Source of the DNA: Clostridium sp. AF27-2AA
GTDB lineage: Bacteria; Bacillota; Clostridia; Lachnospirales; Lachnospiraceae
Direction of reading: 5' to 3'
Assembly: GCF_003478505.1 (NCBI RefSeq)
Contig: NZ_QUFI01000005.1
Coordinates: 50,157 to 114,156 of the forward strand
DNA length: 64,000 bases
Shown: piece after piece, positions 15,992 to 24,756 of the stretch
Position numbering within the stretch: position 1 is the first letter of the stretch
Layout: each line of letters starts with the position of its first letter
Translations under genes and position numbers: made by a program
The notes under the pieces: model-generated
What the model was told of the DNA's origin: nothing
Database searches by the model: none
Seen by the model: the letters and a program-made list of their open reading frames with translations, nothing else

Positions 15992-16849
15992 ATGGATTAT
16001 CGAGATAAATTGCACAAAAACAAGGGGTTCTTAACGACTCCCATATGTGTCACATTTTTGGCGGCAGGACTCATGCTGCTGTCTTACCCGGTGCCGGTGC
16101 TGGCGGCTGCTTCTACCATTGAGGCAGGAAGCGGTGCTGTGGCAGAGACAAAGCCGGCGTCTGTATATGGAACGACAACAGTAATCGATTCAGAAGAAAC
16201 AGAAACGGCCCGGGCAAACTGGGTAAAGGAGGGGGACGACTGGTATTATCTCCTGCCAGATGGCAGCAGGAACCGGCAGGATCTCCAGTTTGACAATGCC
16301 CTTTATAAATTTAACTGGAACGGCTCTTTAAAGACCGCCCAATGGGTACCGAATACCGGCGGCGGTGCTTATCCGGTGTTCTGTTATGATGAGGAAACAC
16401 AGTTCTTATTCGATCAGCTAAATGATGAGAAGCGGGATCTGTATTTTGACGAGTATCCGGACCGGGAAGAGGAGTACGGTAATGATGAAAAGCGGCAGTA
16501 CGACCGCTATGCCGGATTTATCATGGATGAAAAACTGAACCAGGCAGCAGCTCACCGTCTGGAAGCAGCGCTGGCAAATGGCTACAGCGGTGACGCAATT
16601 CCGGGAGAGGGAACCTTAAAGGATTACCTGGGAAAGATTTCCTACCGAAAGAATTCCAGCTGCCGGGAACTTTACCTGCGGGGCAGGGAGGATGTGGATG
16701 ACGCCTTTGACAAGCTTATCGGCAAGACCCAGGACAAATATGATTCCAACGGAAAACGAAAAGATTCCCTGGATTATTACCGGCGCGTCGGTATGGCCCA
16801 CGCAGAGAAGGACGGAGAACAGTATTTTATGGTAATCCTGATGCGGTAG
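15992..16849 (+). CDS. Secreted CAP-like protein with one cell-wall-binding-like repeat
   Basis: A 285-residue exported protein. A signal peptide (about 1-39, ending in VLAAA) is followed by a short linker, a Trp/Tyr-rich stretch that resembles choline-binding-type repeats (WVKEGDDWYYLLPDGSRNRQ, then YKFNWNGSLKTAQWVP, about 71-115), and a C-terminal region whose pattern FIMDEKLNQAAAHRLEAALANGYSG ... YYRRVGMAHAEKDGEQYFMVILMR fits the CAP (SCP-like) superfamily. The CAP assignment is moderate because the signature histidines are not all evident. It is the first gene of the TetR-controlled operon and precedes the MMPL exporter by 74 bp. Confidence 0.65.
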   Translation: MDYRDKLHKNKGFLTTPICVTFLAAGLMLLSYPVPVLAAASTIEAGSGAVAETKPASVYGTTTVIDSEETETARANWVKEGDDWYYLLPDGSRNRQDLQFDNALYKFNWNGSLKTAQWVPNTGGGAYPVFCYDEETQFLFDQLNDEKRDLYFDEYPDREEEYGNDEKRQYDRYAGFIMDEKLNQAAAHRLEAALANGYSGDAIPGEGTLKDYLGKISYRKNSSCRELYLRGREDVDDAFDKLIGKTQDKYDSNGKRKDSLDYYRRVGMAHAEKDGEQYFMVILMR

Positions 16850-16923
16850 AGTCAGAAAACGGATTTCTGTTTGCAGATCATGCGAACAGTATGAAATAAA
16901 AAAGGGAAAGAGGAGCAGAGACT

Positions 16924-19179
16924 ATGGAAGACAAAAAATCCCTGAAAGAGAAATTAAAAGCGCATCTGCCCCATAAAAAGGGAGCGGAGAAGAAGCAGAC
17001 GGGAACGGAAGATACTGGATTTACCATCCGCCTGGCACGATTCATCATTGAAAAACGTGCCTGGATCGAATCGGTATTCATTGCGGGCTGCATTTTCTGC
17101 GCGGTAGCAATGCTGTTTGTTAATGTAAACTATGACCTGACCAAATATGTTCCTTCCACGGCCCAGTCCAGCATGGGACTGGATGTGATGAAGAAGGAGT
17201 TTGGATATCCGGGAACAGCCCGGTTGATGTTAAAGGATGTAAGCCTGTACGAAGCAAAGCAATACAAAGATAAAATCCAGGCCATTGACGGTGTGGACCA
17301 GGTCCTCTGGTGTGATACCACGGTTAATGTCTATGCCGGAGAAGATTTCATCAATATGGATGAAATCAAAGACTACTATAAAGACCGCTGCGCGGTCATG
17401 GACATCACCTTTGAGGAAGAATCCGATTCTCCGAAGACGGAAACGGCCATTGATGAGATGAAAGCCATCACCGGCGACAAAGGCTGCTACGTTGGTATGG
17501 CGGTACAGAACAAATCCCTGATCCAGACTACGCACGAGGAGATGAACAAGATCCTGGTGGTTGCGGTCATCATGATTTTTGTGGTACTTTGCCTGGCTAC
17601 AACGGCATGGACGGAGCCAATTCTGTTTTTGCTGGTTATGGGTGTGGCGGTGCTCTTAAATAAGGGAACCAACATATTCATTGGAACCATCTCCTTCCTG
17701 ACGGATAACGTAGCCATTATCCTGCAGCTGGCAACATCCATGGACTATTCCATTTTCCTGCTGGATGCCTACATGAACTGGCGAGATACCGGACTTTCCG
17801 AGGAGGAAGCAATCGTCAAGGCGGTTGAAGAGGCCATCAACTCCATTTTCGCCAGCAGCCTGACCACCGTAGTTGGTTTCCTGGCCCTGGTTACCATGAA
17901 ATTCAACATCGGTTTCGATATGGGCCTGGTTCTGGCAAAGGGTATCATCTTCAGCCTTCTGACCGTGGTACTGTTCATGCCGGCCATGATCCTGAAATTT
18001 ACCAAATGGAATGATAAGACGAAACACCGTTCCTTCTTCCCGGACTTTACCAGACTGGGCAGGGGCGTGTACCGCATCCGCTACCTGGTTTTGGCGGCCG
18101 TGATCATCATTACTCCGCCGGCCTATGTGGCTCAGCAGATGAACAACTTCCAGTACGGAAACAGCGCCGTGGGCGGTGCTCCGGGAACTCAGGTTTATGC
18201 GGATGATCAGGAAATTACCCAGAAGTTTGGCCGGAGCAATATGATGCTTCTGATTTATCCGAACAACGATCCGGTGGCAGAAAAGAAGCTGTCCGACGAG
18301 CTGGAAGATCTTCCATATGTAAAGAATGTCACCTCTATGGCTAATACGCTGCCGGAGGGCATTCCGGAAGATTTTCTTCCGGAGTCTACTGTCAGCCAGC
18401 TCCATACGAAGGACACGGCACGGATGCTCTTATACATAAGGACCAAGGGTGAGAGTGACAAATCCTTCGAATATACGGACCAGATCCGGGATCTCATGAA
18501 GAAATATTATCCGGAGCATTCGTACGTGGTTGGAGAGACTCCGTCTACCCAGGATATAAAGGAAACAATTACGGACGATAACGCGCGGGTAAATCTGCTG
18601 ACGCTGCTGGGTGTATTCCTGGTTGTAGCTTTCAGCTTTAAGTCAGTTCTGATCCCGATCGTGGTTATGATCCCGATTGAAGTTGCCATCTTCATCAACA
18701 TGGCAGTTCCGTATGTGCAGGGCGTGGATATGATCTACATGGGCTACATTATTGTCAGCAGTATCCAGATGGGTGCGACGGTAGACTACTCGATCCTGCT
18801 TACCAACAATTATATCGCGAAGCGTGCAACACTTCCGAAGAAGGAGGCCTGCATTGAGGCGGTGACCCGGTCCTGTTCCTCTGTTTTTACATCCGGCGGC
18901 ATTATCACCCTGGCAGGATATATTGTATATCTGATTTCTACGACGGCGGCCATTGGAGATCTGGGCCATCTGATCGGACGAGGAGGCTTCCTGAGTCTGG
19001 TCCTGGTACTGACTCTGCTTCCGGCACTTCTGGTGCTGACTGACGGACTGGTCATTGAGAAAAAATGGAAAGGCTCCAGAAGAAGAATCCGAGAGCGCTA
19101 TGTGACCAGAAGGCAGCAGTTCCATGAGCGGGCAGAGCAGATCCGGACGAAGCTGGAAGAACACAGGAAAGAGAAATAA
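16924..19179 (+). CDS. MMPL/RND-family transporter
   Basis: A 751-residue membrane exporter of the MMPL branch of the RND superfamily. A basic cytosolic N-terminus precedes the first transmembrane helix (about 46-66), an extracellular domain, and a helix cluster with the RND motif SMDYSIFLLDAY. A second extracellular domain (about 400-550) precedes another cluster with ATVDYSILLTNNY. The paired internal repeat with Asp-Tyr in the fourth helix of each half is the proton-relay signature. The C-terminus is a basic helix. Such proteins export lipids, antimicrobials or surface molecules; the substrate is unknown. Its neighbours, all exported proteins plus a TetR, fit an induced envelope-stress or export function. 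Confidence 0.9.
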   Translation: MEDKKSLKEKLKAHLPHKKGAEKKQTGTEDTGFTIRLARFIIEKRAWIESVFIAGCIFCAVAMLFVNVNYDLTKYVPSTAQSSMGLDVMKKEFGYPGTARLMLKDVSLYEAKQYKDKIQAIDGVDQVLWCDTTVNVYAGEDFINMDEIKDYYKDRCAVMDITFEEESDSPKTETAIDEMKAITGDKGCYVGMAVQNKSLIQTTHEEMNKILVVAVIMIFVVLCLATTAWTEPILFLLVMGVAVLLNKGTNIFIGTISFLTDNVAIILQLATSMDYSIFLLDAYMNWRDTGLSEEEAIVKAVEEAINSIFASSLTTVVGFLALVTMKFNIGFDMGLVLAKGIIFSLLTVVLFMPAMILKFTKWNDKTKHRSFFPDFTRLGRGVYRIRYLVLAAVIIITPPAYVAQQMNNFQYGNSAVGGAPGTQVYADDQEITQKFGRSNMMLLIYPNNDPVAEKKLSDELEDLPYVKNVTSMANTLPEGIPEDFLPESTVSQLHTKDTARMLLYIRTKGESDKSFEYTDQIRDLMKKYYPEHSYVVGETPSTQDIKETITDDNARVNLLTLLGVFLVVAFSFKSVLIPIVVMIPIEVAIFINMAVPYVQGVDMIYMGYIIVSSIQMGATVDYSILLTNNYIAKRATLPKKEACIEAVTRSCSSVFTSGGIITLAGYIVYLISTTAAIGDLGHLIGRGGFLSLVLVLTLLPALLVLTDGLVIEKKWKGSRRRIRERYVTRRQQFHERAEQIRTKLEEHRKEK

Positions 19180-19200
19180 GGGCAGCAGGAGGAGAATGTC

Positions 19201-21309
19201 ATGAAGAAAAGATATCAGAGACTGGGTGTCATGGGACTGGCGGCAGTCATGGCATGTACCGGCATGGTTTTGCCGGTGCTTGCGGGTCAGGCATCTGTGG
19301 CCGTAGATGAAAATATGTATGTAAACCTGGATTACTATGGAAACGTAGACCGGGTCAATGTGGTGAAGGGCTGTGATCTGAATGGGCAGACCACCATCAC
19401 GGATTACGGTGATTATACAGCCGTGACTAACATGTCCGACTACACCGAGCCGGTCATTGAGGGAAATAAGGTAACCTGGAATGTATCACCGGATTACAAA
19501 GGACGCTTCTATTATAAAGGGGAGCTGGACGCGAAGAAGGTAGCGCTTCCGTGGAATTTCGATGTGTCCTACAAGCTGAACGGTGTGCCGAAAAACGCAG
19601 ACGAGCTGGCAGGCGCTTCCGGACTCATAGAGATTCACATTGACGCGAAGTTTAACGACAGCGCAGAGGTAAATGAATATTATAAGAACAACTTCGTTCT
19701 GGCCGTAGCGGTGATGCTGGACACCAATGACTGCTACAGCCTCGAGGCGGATGGCGCGCAGAAGCAGACCATCGGCAGCAACAGCGCGGTTGTGTTCACG
19801 GCACTTCCGGGCGAGGATGGCGACTTCACCGTCCGCATTGGCACGGACAGCTTTGAGACCAGCGGTGTATTCATGACCATGACTCCGCTGACCGGCAGTG
19901 ACCTGGAGCATATAACTGATTTAAAGGATGCAAAGGATACCTGGAAGGAAAGCGGTGACCAGATGCACGACAGTATGCAGCAGATGGCGCTGTCTGTTGA
20001 GGCGATGCAGGACGGCATCAATTCTCTGCAGAATGGCATGAATTCCGCAGAGAGCGCAAGACAGACCTGGAGCGGCGCAAAGGACAGCATTCTGGCGGGC
20101 AATGACCGCGCCATTGAGACCTTAAGTGCGGTATCGGACCAGTTAGAGGCCATGATCCCGCATATCGAGACTGCGAAAGAGGCAGCAGACACGGCTCATG
20201 ATAGCCTGGGTGATATTGTGGACACCGTGCGGGAAATGCAGGATCCGCTGAATAAGCTGCACAGCGCGTTAAAGGGAATCAAGAGTGGATCAGAGGATAT
20301 GGCAGGCGCGGTTCCGCAGCTGAATGAGCTGATGCAGAAGATCATTGAACTGGATGCGAGACTGCAGGCCAGTGAACAGGCCTATGTTACTGCGCTGCCG
20401 ACATTACTGACCAGTACTCATGATCTGGAGGATGATTATTATCTGGGTGAAGACTGGGGCATGGATGAGGTTCCGCTGGAGAATGATATACAGGCGACCC
20501 CGGATGACGCAGAAAGCGATGATACAGGAATTGCCACCTACGCGTCGGGGGCAGGAACCTCCACAGCGGTGAGCGCGGCCAGCGGTGTGATGATGAGTGC
20601 GGGAGAACTGGCACAAAATCTGCTCGTGAGAAAGCAGTATCTGGAAGTTCTGGCATCCTCCAGCAACAAACTGGCATCCGGCCTTTCCAGCCTCTTAGAT
20701 GATGTGGCTGATACCGCCAAATACACCTCCGAGCTGACCGACAGCCTGGAGATGCTTACCGAGGACACCGCGGCTCTGTACGATTCCATGGACAGCTACT
20801 ACCCGGATCTGCAGGCAACACTGGATGATTCCGAGGAACTGATGAATCGGATCACCGAGGCACTGAACACGAGCCTGAGCACGGCAGCCATCGTGCAGAA
20901 CACCTTAAAGAGCAGCAGTGACAATCTGGACGCTGCCACCCGCGACAGCATCCGCGGTACGCTGGAGCTTCTGGATAAGAGCTTGAGCGTGCTGGACAGC
21001 ACCGCTTCCATCCGTCACGCGGGCGTGACCATGAAGGAAGCCATCGATAAAGAGTGGGATGACTTAGACGGCGACACCCGGTTCCTGAACATGGATCCGA
21101 ATGCGGAGAAGGTATCCTTCACATCCGATGAGAACCAGGAGCCGGAATCCGTACAGATCATTCTGCGAACCGCAGAAATCAGTCTGGATGACGATGATGA
21201 ACTTCTGGATGCAGAGAGTGAGGCAGCAGGCCAGAGCCCGCTGCGCCGGATCTGGAACGTGCTTGTGAAAATGTGGAAAGCATTTGTGGAAATCTTCAAG
21301 AACAGATAA
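19201..21309 (+). CDS. Secreted coiled-coil protein paired with the MMPL exporter
   Basis: A 702-residue exported protein. A signal peptide (about 1-29, ending VLAGQA) is followed by a beta-rich domain (about 30-240) and then long heptad-rich helices: about 245-405 (QQMALSVEAMQDGINSLQNGMNSAES ... MQKIIELDARLQASEQ) and about 470-610. An acidic, low-complexity linker joins them. The last residues (RRIWNVLVKMWKAFVEIFKNR) are amphipathic and basic rather than a full transmembrane helix. The arrangement recalls the extracellular part of YhgE/Pip proteins, which often accompany MMPL or ABC exporters, but the membrane helices of that family are missing here. A partner or tether for the exporter 21 bp upstream is inference. 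Confidence 0.7.
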   Translation: MKKRYQRLGVMGLAAVMACTGMVLPVLAGQASVAVDENMYVNLDYYGNVDRVNVVKGCDLNGQTTITDYGDYTAVTNMSDYTEPVIEGNKVTWNVSPDYKGRFYYKGELDAKKVALPWNFDVSYKLNGVPKNADELAGASGLIEIHIDAKFNDSAEVNEYYKNNFVLAVAVMLDTNDCYSLEADGAQKQTIGSNSAVVFTALPGEDGDFTVRIGTDSFETSGVFMTMTPLTGSDLEHITDLKDAKDTWKESGDQMHDSMQQMALSVEAMQDGINSLQNGMNSAESARQTWSGAKDSILAGNDRAIETLSAVSDQLEAMIPHIETAKEAADTAHDSLGDIVDTVREMQDPLNKLHSALKGIKSGSEDMAGAVPQLNELMQKIIELDARLQASEQAYVTALPTLLTSTHDLEDDYYLGEDWGMDEVPLENDIQATPDDAESDDTGIATYASGAGTSTAVSAASGVMMSAGELAQNLLVRKQYLEVLASSSNKLASGLSSLLDDVADTAKYTSELTDSLEMLTEDTAALYDSMDSYYPDLQATLDDSEELMNRITEALNTSLSTAAIVQNTLKSSSDNLDAATRDSIRGTLELLDKSLSVLDSTASIRHAGVTMKEAIDKEWDDLDGDTRFLNMDPNAEKVSFTSDENQEPESVQIILRTAEISLDDDDELLDAESEAAGQSPLRRIWNVLVKMWKAFVEIFKNR

Positions 21310-21327
21310 AAGGGGGTTTTGGAGAAT

Positions 21328-21954
21328 ATGAAAGGAAACCGGATCATAACCATAGGACGTCAGATTGGAAGCGGCGGCAGTGAGATTGGTATGGAGGTGG
21401 CGAAACGTCTTGGCATTAGGTGCTATGATAAACAGCTCATTGAGCTGGCCTGCAATTACGGAGAGCTGGATCAGGATGTTCTGGCGGCAGCCGAAGAAAA
21501 ACGGCCAAATCCATTTCTCTATTCCGTTCCGCGTCAGATGCAGAACGACAAGACCGGACGGGGCATTGCCATCAACGATATGGTATTTAATGTACAGTCG
21601 GAGGTTATCCGGCAGCTGGCAGAGAAGGAATCCTGCGTCATCATTGGCCGCTGCGCTGACTATGTGCTGCGGGAGCAGTCCGGGGTGACCTCTGTATTCA
21701 TCTACGCGGACATGAATGACCGGATCAGACGCCTTATGGAGACACGGAAAATTACCCGGGATGAGGCCATCACGCTGATCAAAAAGAATGACAAGAGCCG
21801 CCGGAATTACTACGAGTGCTATACCGGAAAGCGCTGGGGTGCCGGGGCCAGCTACGATGTGACCTTAAACAGTGCCGAGCTTGGGCTGGACACCTGTGTG
21901 GATCTGATCTGCCATCTCTATGAGCGAAAACAGGAAGGAGACACAGAACAGTGA
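21328..21954 (+). CDS. Cytidylate kinase-like family protein
   Basis: A 208-residue cytosolic P-loop protein of the cytidylate kinase-like family. ITIGRQIGSGGSEIGMEVAKRLGIRCYDKQLIELA has the strand-loop-helix of a nucleotide kinase, with GRQIGSGG as a variant P-loop, followed by VIIGRCADYVLREQSGVTSVFIYADMNDRIRRLMETRKITRDEA, a typical lid and Arg-rich region. True CMP kinases lack this GRxxGSGG arrangement, so the substrate may differ. The ATG at 21328 is preferred over the TTG at 21319. The stop codon overlaps the start of the next gene. Its place among genes for exported proteins is unexplained. Confidence 0.8.
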   Translation: MKGNRIITIGRQIGSGGSEIGMEVAKRLGIRCYDKQLIELACNYGELDQDVLAAAEEKRPNPFLYSVPRQMQNDKTGRGIAINDMVFNVQSEVIRQLAEKESCVIIGRCADYVLREQSGVTSVFIYADMNDRIRRLMETRKITRDEAITLIKKNDKSRRNYYECYTGKRWGAGASYDVTLNSAELGLDTCVDLICHLYERKQEGDTEQ

Positions 21955-22718
21955 TGAAACAGACAACGAAACGGCTTCTGGTAAGCCTGGCCGCTCTCAT
22001 CTTATCCGTTGGAGCGGTCTGCACCAGCTATGCGGCATCGGATAAGCGCAAGGTTGGGAAAATGGATCTTGTGTTTGATTCCAACCTGGGTATTGGTGTA
22101 GAGGGCAGCTCCCTTTCCGTCACTGCGGAGGGGGCGAATACGGACCGCTACTATATCAGTGACACAGATGTTGTAAACGAGGATTCTGATGATTTCAGCG
22201 ACAGCAATCCGCCGGAGATTGAGGTGACCCTGGTGGTGGCAGATGAGGATCAGTGGTATTTTGCCAGATCTTCTTCCGATGCGTTCCGCTTAAATCTGGC
22301 AGCTTCATCAAAGAACCGCTACGACAAGGTTCAGTTTGTCAGCGCAAAGCGCTCGGAAAAAAACGCGATGCTGACGCTGCGGGTAAAGCTGATCTATGAT
22401 AAGAAGTCAAAGCTTGATAACCGTTCCGCCATTTCCCTGGCGCAGAACGCGGCCTCTTCCTCTGCCGGGTTTGGCTGGGACAGCGCTCATCCGGGCACGG
22501 CATCCTGGAACACGGAGGAATCCGCCCGTTATTATCAGATTCAGCTGGTCAGAAACGGCATTGATACCGGCATCATGCGTTCGGTATACAAGAATCACTA
22601 TGATTTTTCATCCCAGATGACCGAACCGGGTGAGTATCAGTTCCGCGTCCGCACCGTGCGCCAGAGCAGCCACAACAAGAGTGAGTGGGTGACCTCGGAA
22701 GTCTGGAAAATAGAATAA
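21951..22718 (+). CDS. Secreted protein with C-terminal FnIII-like domain
   Basis: A 255-residue exported protein with a signal peptide (about 1-30, ending SYAAS). The middle part (VGKMDLVFDSNLGIGVEGSSLSVTAEG ... PPEIEVTLVVADEDQWYFAR) is beta-rich and not recognised. The C-terminal 80 residues (PGTASWNTEESARYYQIQLVRNG ... PGEYQFRVRTVRQSSHNKSEWVTSEVW) have the fibronectin type III pattern. GTG at 21951 gives the better spacing to the AAGGAG RBS; the ATG at 21954 is the alternative. Its first bases overlap the preceding stop codon, so it is the last gene of the TetR/MMPL operon. A terminator follows at 22769. Confidence 0.75.
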   Translation: MMKQTTKRLLVSLAALILSVGAVCTSYAASDKRKVGKMDLVFDSNLGIGVEGSSLSVTAEGANTDRYYISDTDVVNEDSDDFSDSNPPEIEVTLVVADEDQWYFARSSSDAFRLNLAASSKNRYDKVQFVSAKRSEKNAMLTLRVKLIYDKKSKLDNRSAISLAQNAASSSAGFGWDSAHPGTASWNTEESARYYQIQLVRNGIDTGIMRSVYKNHYDFSSQMTEPGEYQFRVRTVRQSSHNKSEWVTSEVWKIE

Positions 22719-22768
22719 TATATTGAGTTTTGCGCGTGTTTCCTGTATGATGGATGTGCGCAGCAAGG

Positions 22769-22804
22769 AAAACAGACGGCTGCAGATGTGGCCGTCTGTT
22801 TTTT
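22769..22804 (+). terminator. Terminator of the CAP-MMPL operon
   Basis: AAAACAGACGGC (22769-22780) pairs with GCCGTCTGTTTT, a 12-bp stem with a 10-nt loop ending in six T residues. Confidence 0.9.
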
Positions 22805-22897
22805 CGATGCAGAAGCAGGAAACGGAAAACATTTTGTCCATGGAACGCGGGAAGATGCGGCATGGACAGGATTTGACACGCTACAGGAGTGAATCAT

Positions 22898-24073
22898 ATG
22901 AATGAATTAACCATAGAAGAATTTGACGCCCTTTCCCCGGACACTTATGTGCTCTATGATATCCGGAGCACGGATGAGATCAATCATGGTGCCATCAAGG
23001 GAGCCATTGCCAGTTCCGCGGAAGAACTGGAAGAAAATCCGCCGGAAGAGAAAGGCAAAAAGATCATCATCTGCTGCAGCCGCGGCCGCGTGAGCCGCGA
23101 TGTGGCAGAGAATCTCTGCGAGCAGGGCTACGACGCAGTCAGCTTAAAGGGCGGCTACATTGCCTGGCTCATGGCCGAGATCAAAAAGCAGGAGGCAGAC
23201 GAAATCTGCGATTCCGTGGAAAAGAGCCTGCGCAAGAAATTCCACAAGAACATTTTCAGCAAATTCGCGAAAGCCATCAACCAGTATGAGCTGGTGAAGG
23301 AAGGCGACCGCATTGCCGTCTGCATCTCCGGCGGCAAAGATTCCATGCTGATGGCAAAGCTGTTTCAGGAGATAAAGAAGCATAACAAATTCCCGTTCGA
23401 GGTGAAGTTCCTGGTTATGGACCCGGGCTACAGCCCGGAGAACCGTCAGGTCATCGAGGAGAACGCCCGGAAGTTAAAAATCCCGATTCAGATTTTTGAG
23501 TCCGACATTTTTGATGCGGTCTATACCATCGAGAAATCTCCGTGCTACCTCTGTGCCCGCATGCGCCGCGGTCATCTCTACACCTTCGCGAAGCAGCTGG
23601 GCTGCAACAAAATCGCCCTGGGCCATCATTATGATGATGTGATCGAGACCATCCTCATGGGCATGCTCTACGGTGCCCAGGTCCAGACCATGATGCCGAA
23701 GCTCCACAGCACCAACTTCGAAGGAATGGAGCTGATCCGTCCGCTGTATCTGGTGCGCGAGGACGACATCAAGGCATGGAGAGATTACAACAACCTGCAC
23801 TTCATCCAGTGTGCCTGCAAGTTCACCGACACCTGCACCACCTGCAATAATGAGGAAAACCTGTCCAAGCGTGTGGAAGTCAAGGAACTGATCCGAACCT
23901 TAAAAGCGAAGAATCCATTTGTAGAGAGCAATATCTTTAAAAGCGTGGAGAATGTCAATCTCGATACGGTCGTAGCCTACAAGCAGGGTGGCGTGCGCCA
24001 TCATTTTCTGGATACCTATGACCGGGAACCGGAGACTGCAAAACCGTGCTGCTCAGACGCAGCAGACGATTAA
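22898..24073 (+). CDS. Rhodanese-TtcA fusion, predicted tRNA thiolation enzyme
   Basis: A 391-residue two-domain protein. Residues about 5-100 form a rhodanese domain (LYDIRSTDEINHGAIKGAI; IICCSRGRVSRDVAENLCEQGYDAVSLKGGYIAWL), with the persulfide cysteine expected in the CCSRGRVS loop. From about 120 to the end there is a TtcA-type PP-loop enzyme: VCISGGKDSMLM, CYLCARMRR (CxxC at 216 and 219), GHHYDDVIETILMGMLYG, and a cysteine-rich end (CACKFTDTCTTC). TtcA family members thiolate C32 of tRNA with an Fe-S cluster; the attached rhodanese would supply sulfur. The ATG at 22898, 8 bases after AGGAG, is preferred over the GTG at 22889. Confidence 0.85.
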   Translation: MNELTIEEFDALSPDTYVLYDIRSTDEINHGAIKGAIASSAEELEENPPEEKGKKIIICCSRGRVSRDVAENLCEQGYDAVSLKGGYIAWLMAEIKKQEADEICDSVEKSLRKKFHKNIFSKFAKAINQYELVKEGDRIAVCISGGKDSMLMAKLFQEIKKHNKFPFEVKFLVMDPGYSPENRQVIEENARKLKIPIQIFESDIFDAVYTIEKSPCYLCARMRRGHLYTFAKQLGCNKIALGHHYDDVIETILMGMLYGAQVQTMMPKLHSTNFEGMELIRPLYLVREDDIKAWRDYNNLHFIQCACKFTDTCTTCNNEENLSKRVEVKELIRTLKAKNPFVESNIFKSVENVNLDTVVAYKQGGVRHHFLDTYDREPETAKPCCSDAADD

Positions 24074-24191
24074 ACGGTCCTCTTTACTTGCGGTATGACC
24101 TGTGTTATACTTGGGATAATTATGAGTGTGGGCAGGTTATTTCAAAAGCATTGTGCAGGAAGGTAAAATAAAGAACGGGAGGCGTTTGCAA

Positions 24192-24314
24192 ATGGATATT
24201 ATGATTTTTCTTGGCTGTATTCTGCTGCTGGTATTGTTTGTTGTTGTAGCAGTGGTAACCAGTATGTTAGGCACCATCGGTGCCATTGTGGCAGAGGAAG
24301 ATGACGAAGAATAA
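24192..24314 (+). CDS. 40-residue single-span membrane peptide
   Basis: A very short gene with a good RBS (GGGAGG, 8 bases before the ATG). The product has one long hydrophobic span (about 3-33: IMIFLGCILLLVLFVVVAVV, then TSMLGTIGAIV) and an acidic tail (AEEDDEE), so the tail is probably cytosolic or exposed at the membrane surface. Ten bp after the stop an intrinsic terminator begins, so this small frame forms the end of a transcript. No family is recognised; small membrane regulators and toxins have this shape, but there is no antitoxin-like partner. Confidence 0.55.
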   Translation: MDIMIFLGCILLLVLFVVVAVVTSMLGTIGAIVAEEDDEE

Positions 24315-24325
24315 GCTGTACAGAG

Positions 24326-24357
24326 AAAAGAATCCGGACTATTTCGGATTCTTTTTT
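24326..24357 (+). terminator. Terminator after the small membrane peptide
   Basis: AAAGAATCCG pairs with CGGATTCTTT, and six T residues follow. Confidence 0.85.
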
Positions 24358-24492
24358 CTGCCATGACCCAAAGTGATCCTGACAAACTGTCTATCAACGA
24401 TGGAAGAATGACCGTGACACGCGGACAAAAAGAGAAAACGACCGCATCACACGGAAAACATATAAGAAATGAGTGGAAATTAAAATTCCCTC

Positions 24493-24521
24493 TTGCATTT
24501 ACATATATACATCGTTATAAT
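24493..24521 (+). promoter_or_regulatory. Promoter of the dpp operon
   Basis: TTGCAT (24493-24498), 17 bp, TATAAT (24516-24521). It would give a 5' leader of about 230 nt before dppA. The leader has an A/G-rich end and one weak GGAG...CTCC pairing before a T run near 24640, but no riboswitch class that I recognise. No gene is visible between 24315 and 24756. Confidence 0.7.
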
Positions 24522-24756
24522 GACCATAGCTTTAAGATTTTACTGAATTAATGTGGCAGATGATACAAAAAATTGTCAAACCGGATATTGCAAAGAAGCA
24601 GGGACGTATTAGGAGAAAGATTGGTCTCGGTATACCTCCCTTTTTGTGTGTCACGGTGTCCGGACAGCGGTTTCGGCTGGGAAATCTGAAACGCATCATA
24701 GAATTCGGTATCACAAAAGAAGCATAAAGCGAAAACGAGGAAAGAAGGAAACAAAC

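Noticed and set aside
24630..24650. Attenuator in the dpp leader
   Set aside because: Only a short GGAG/CTCC pairing precedes the T run; too weak to call.
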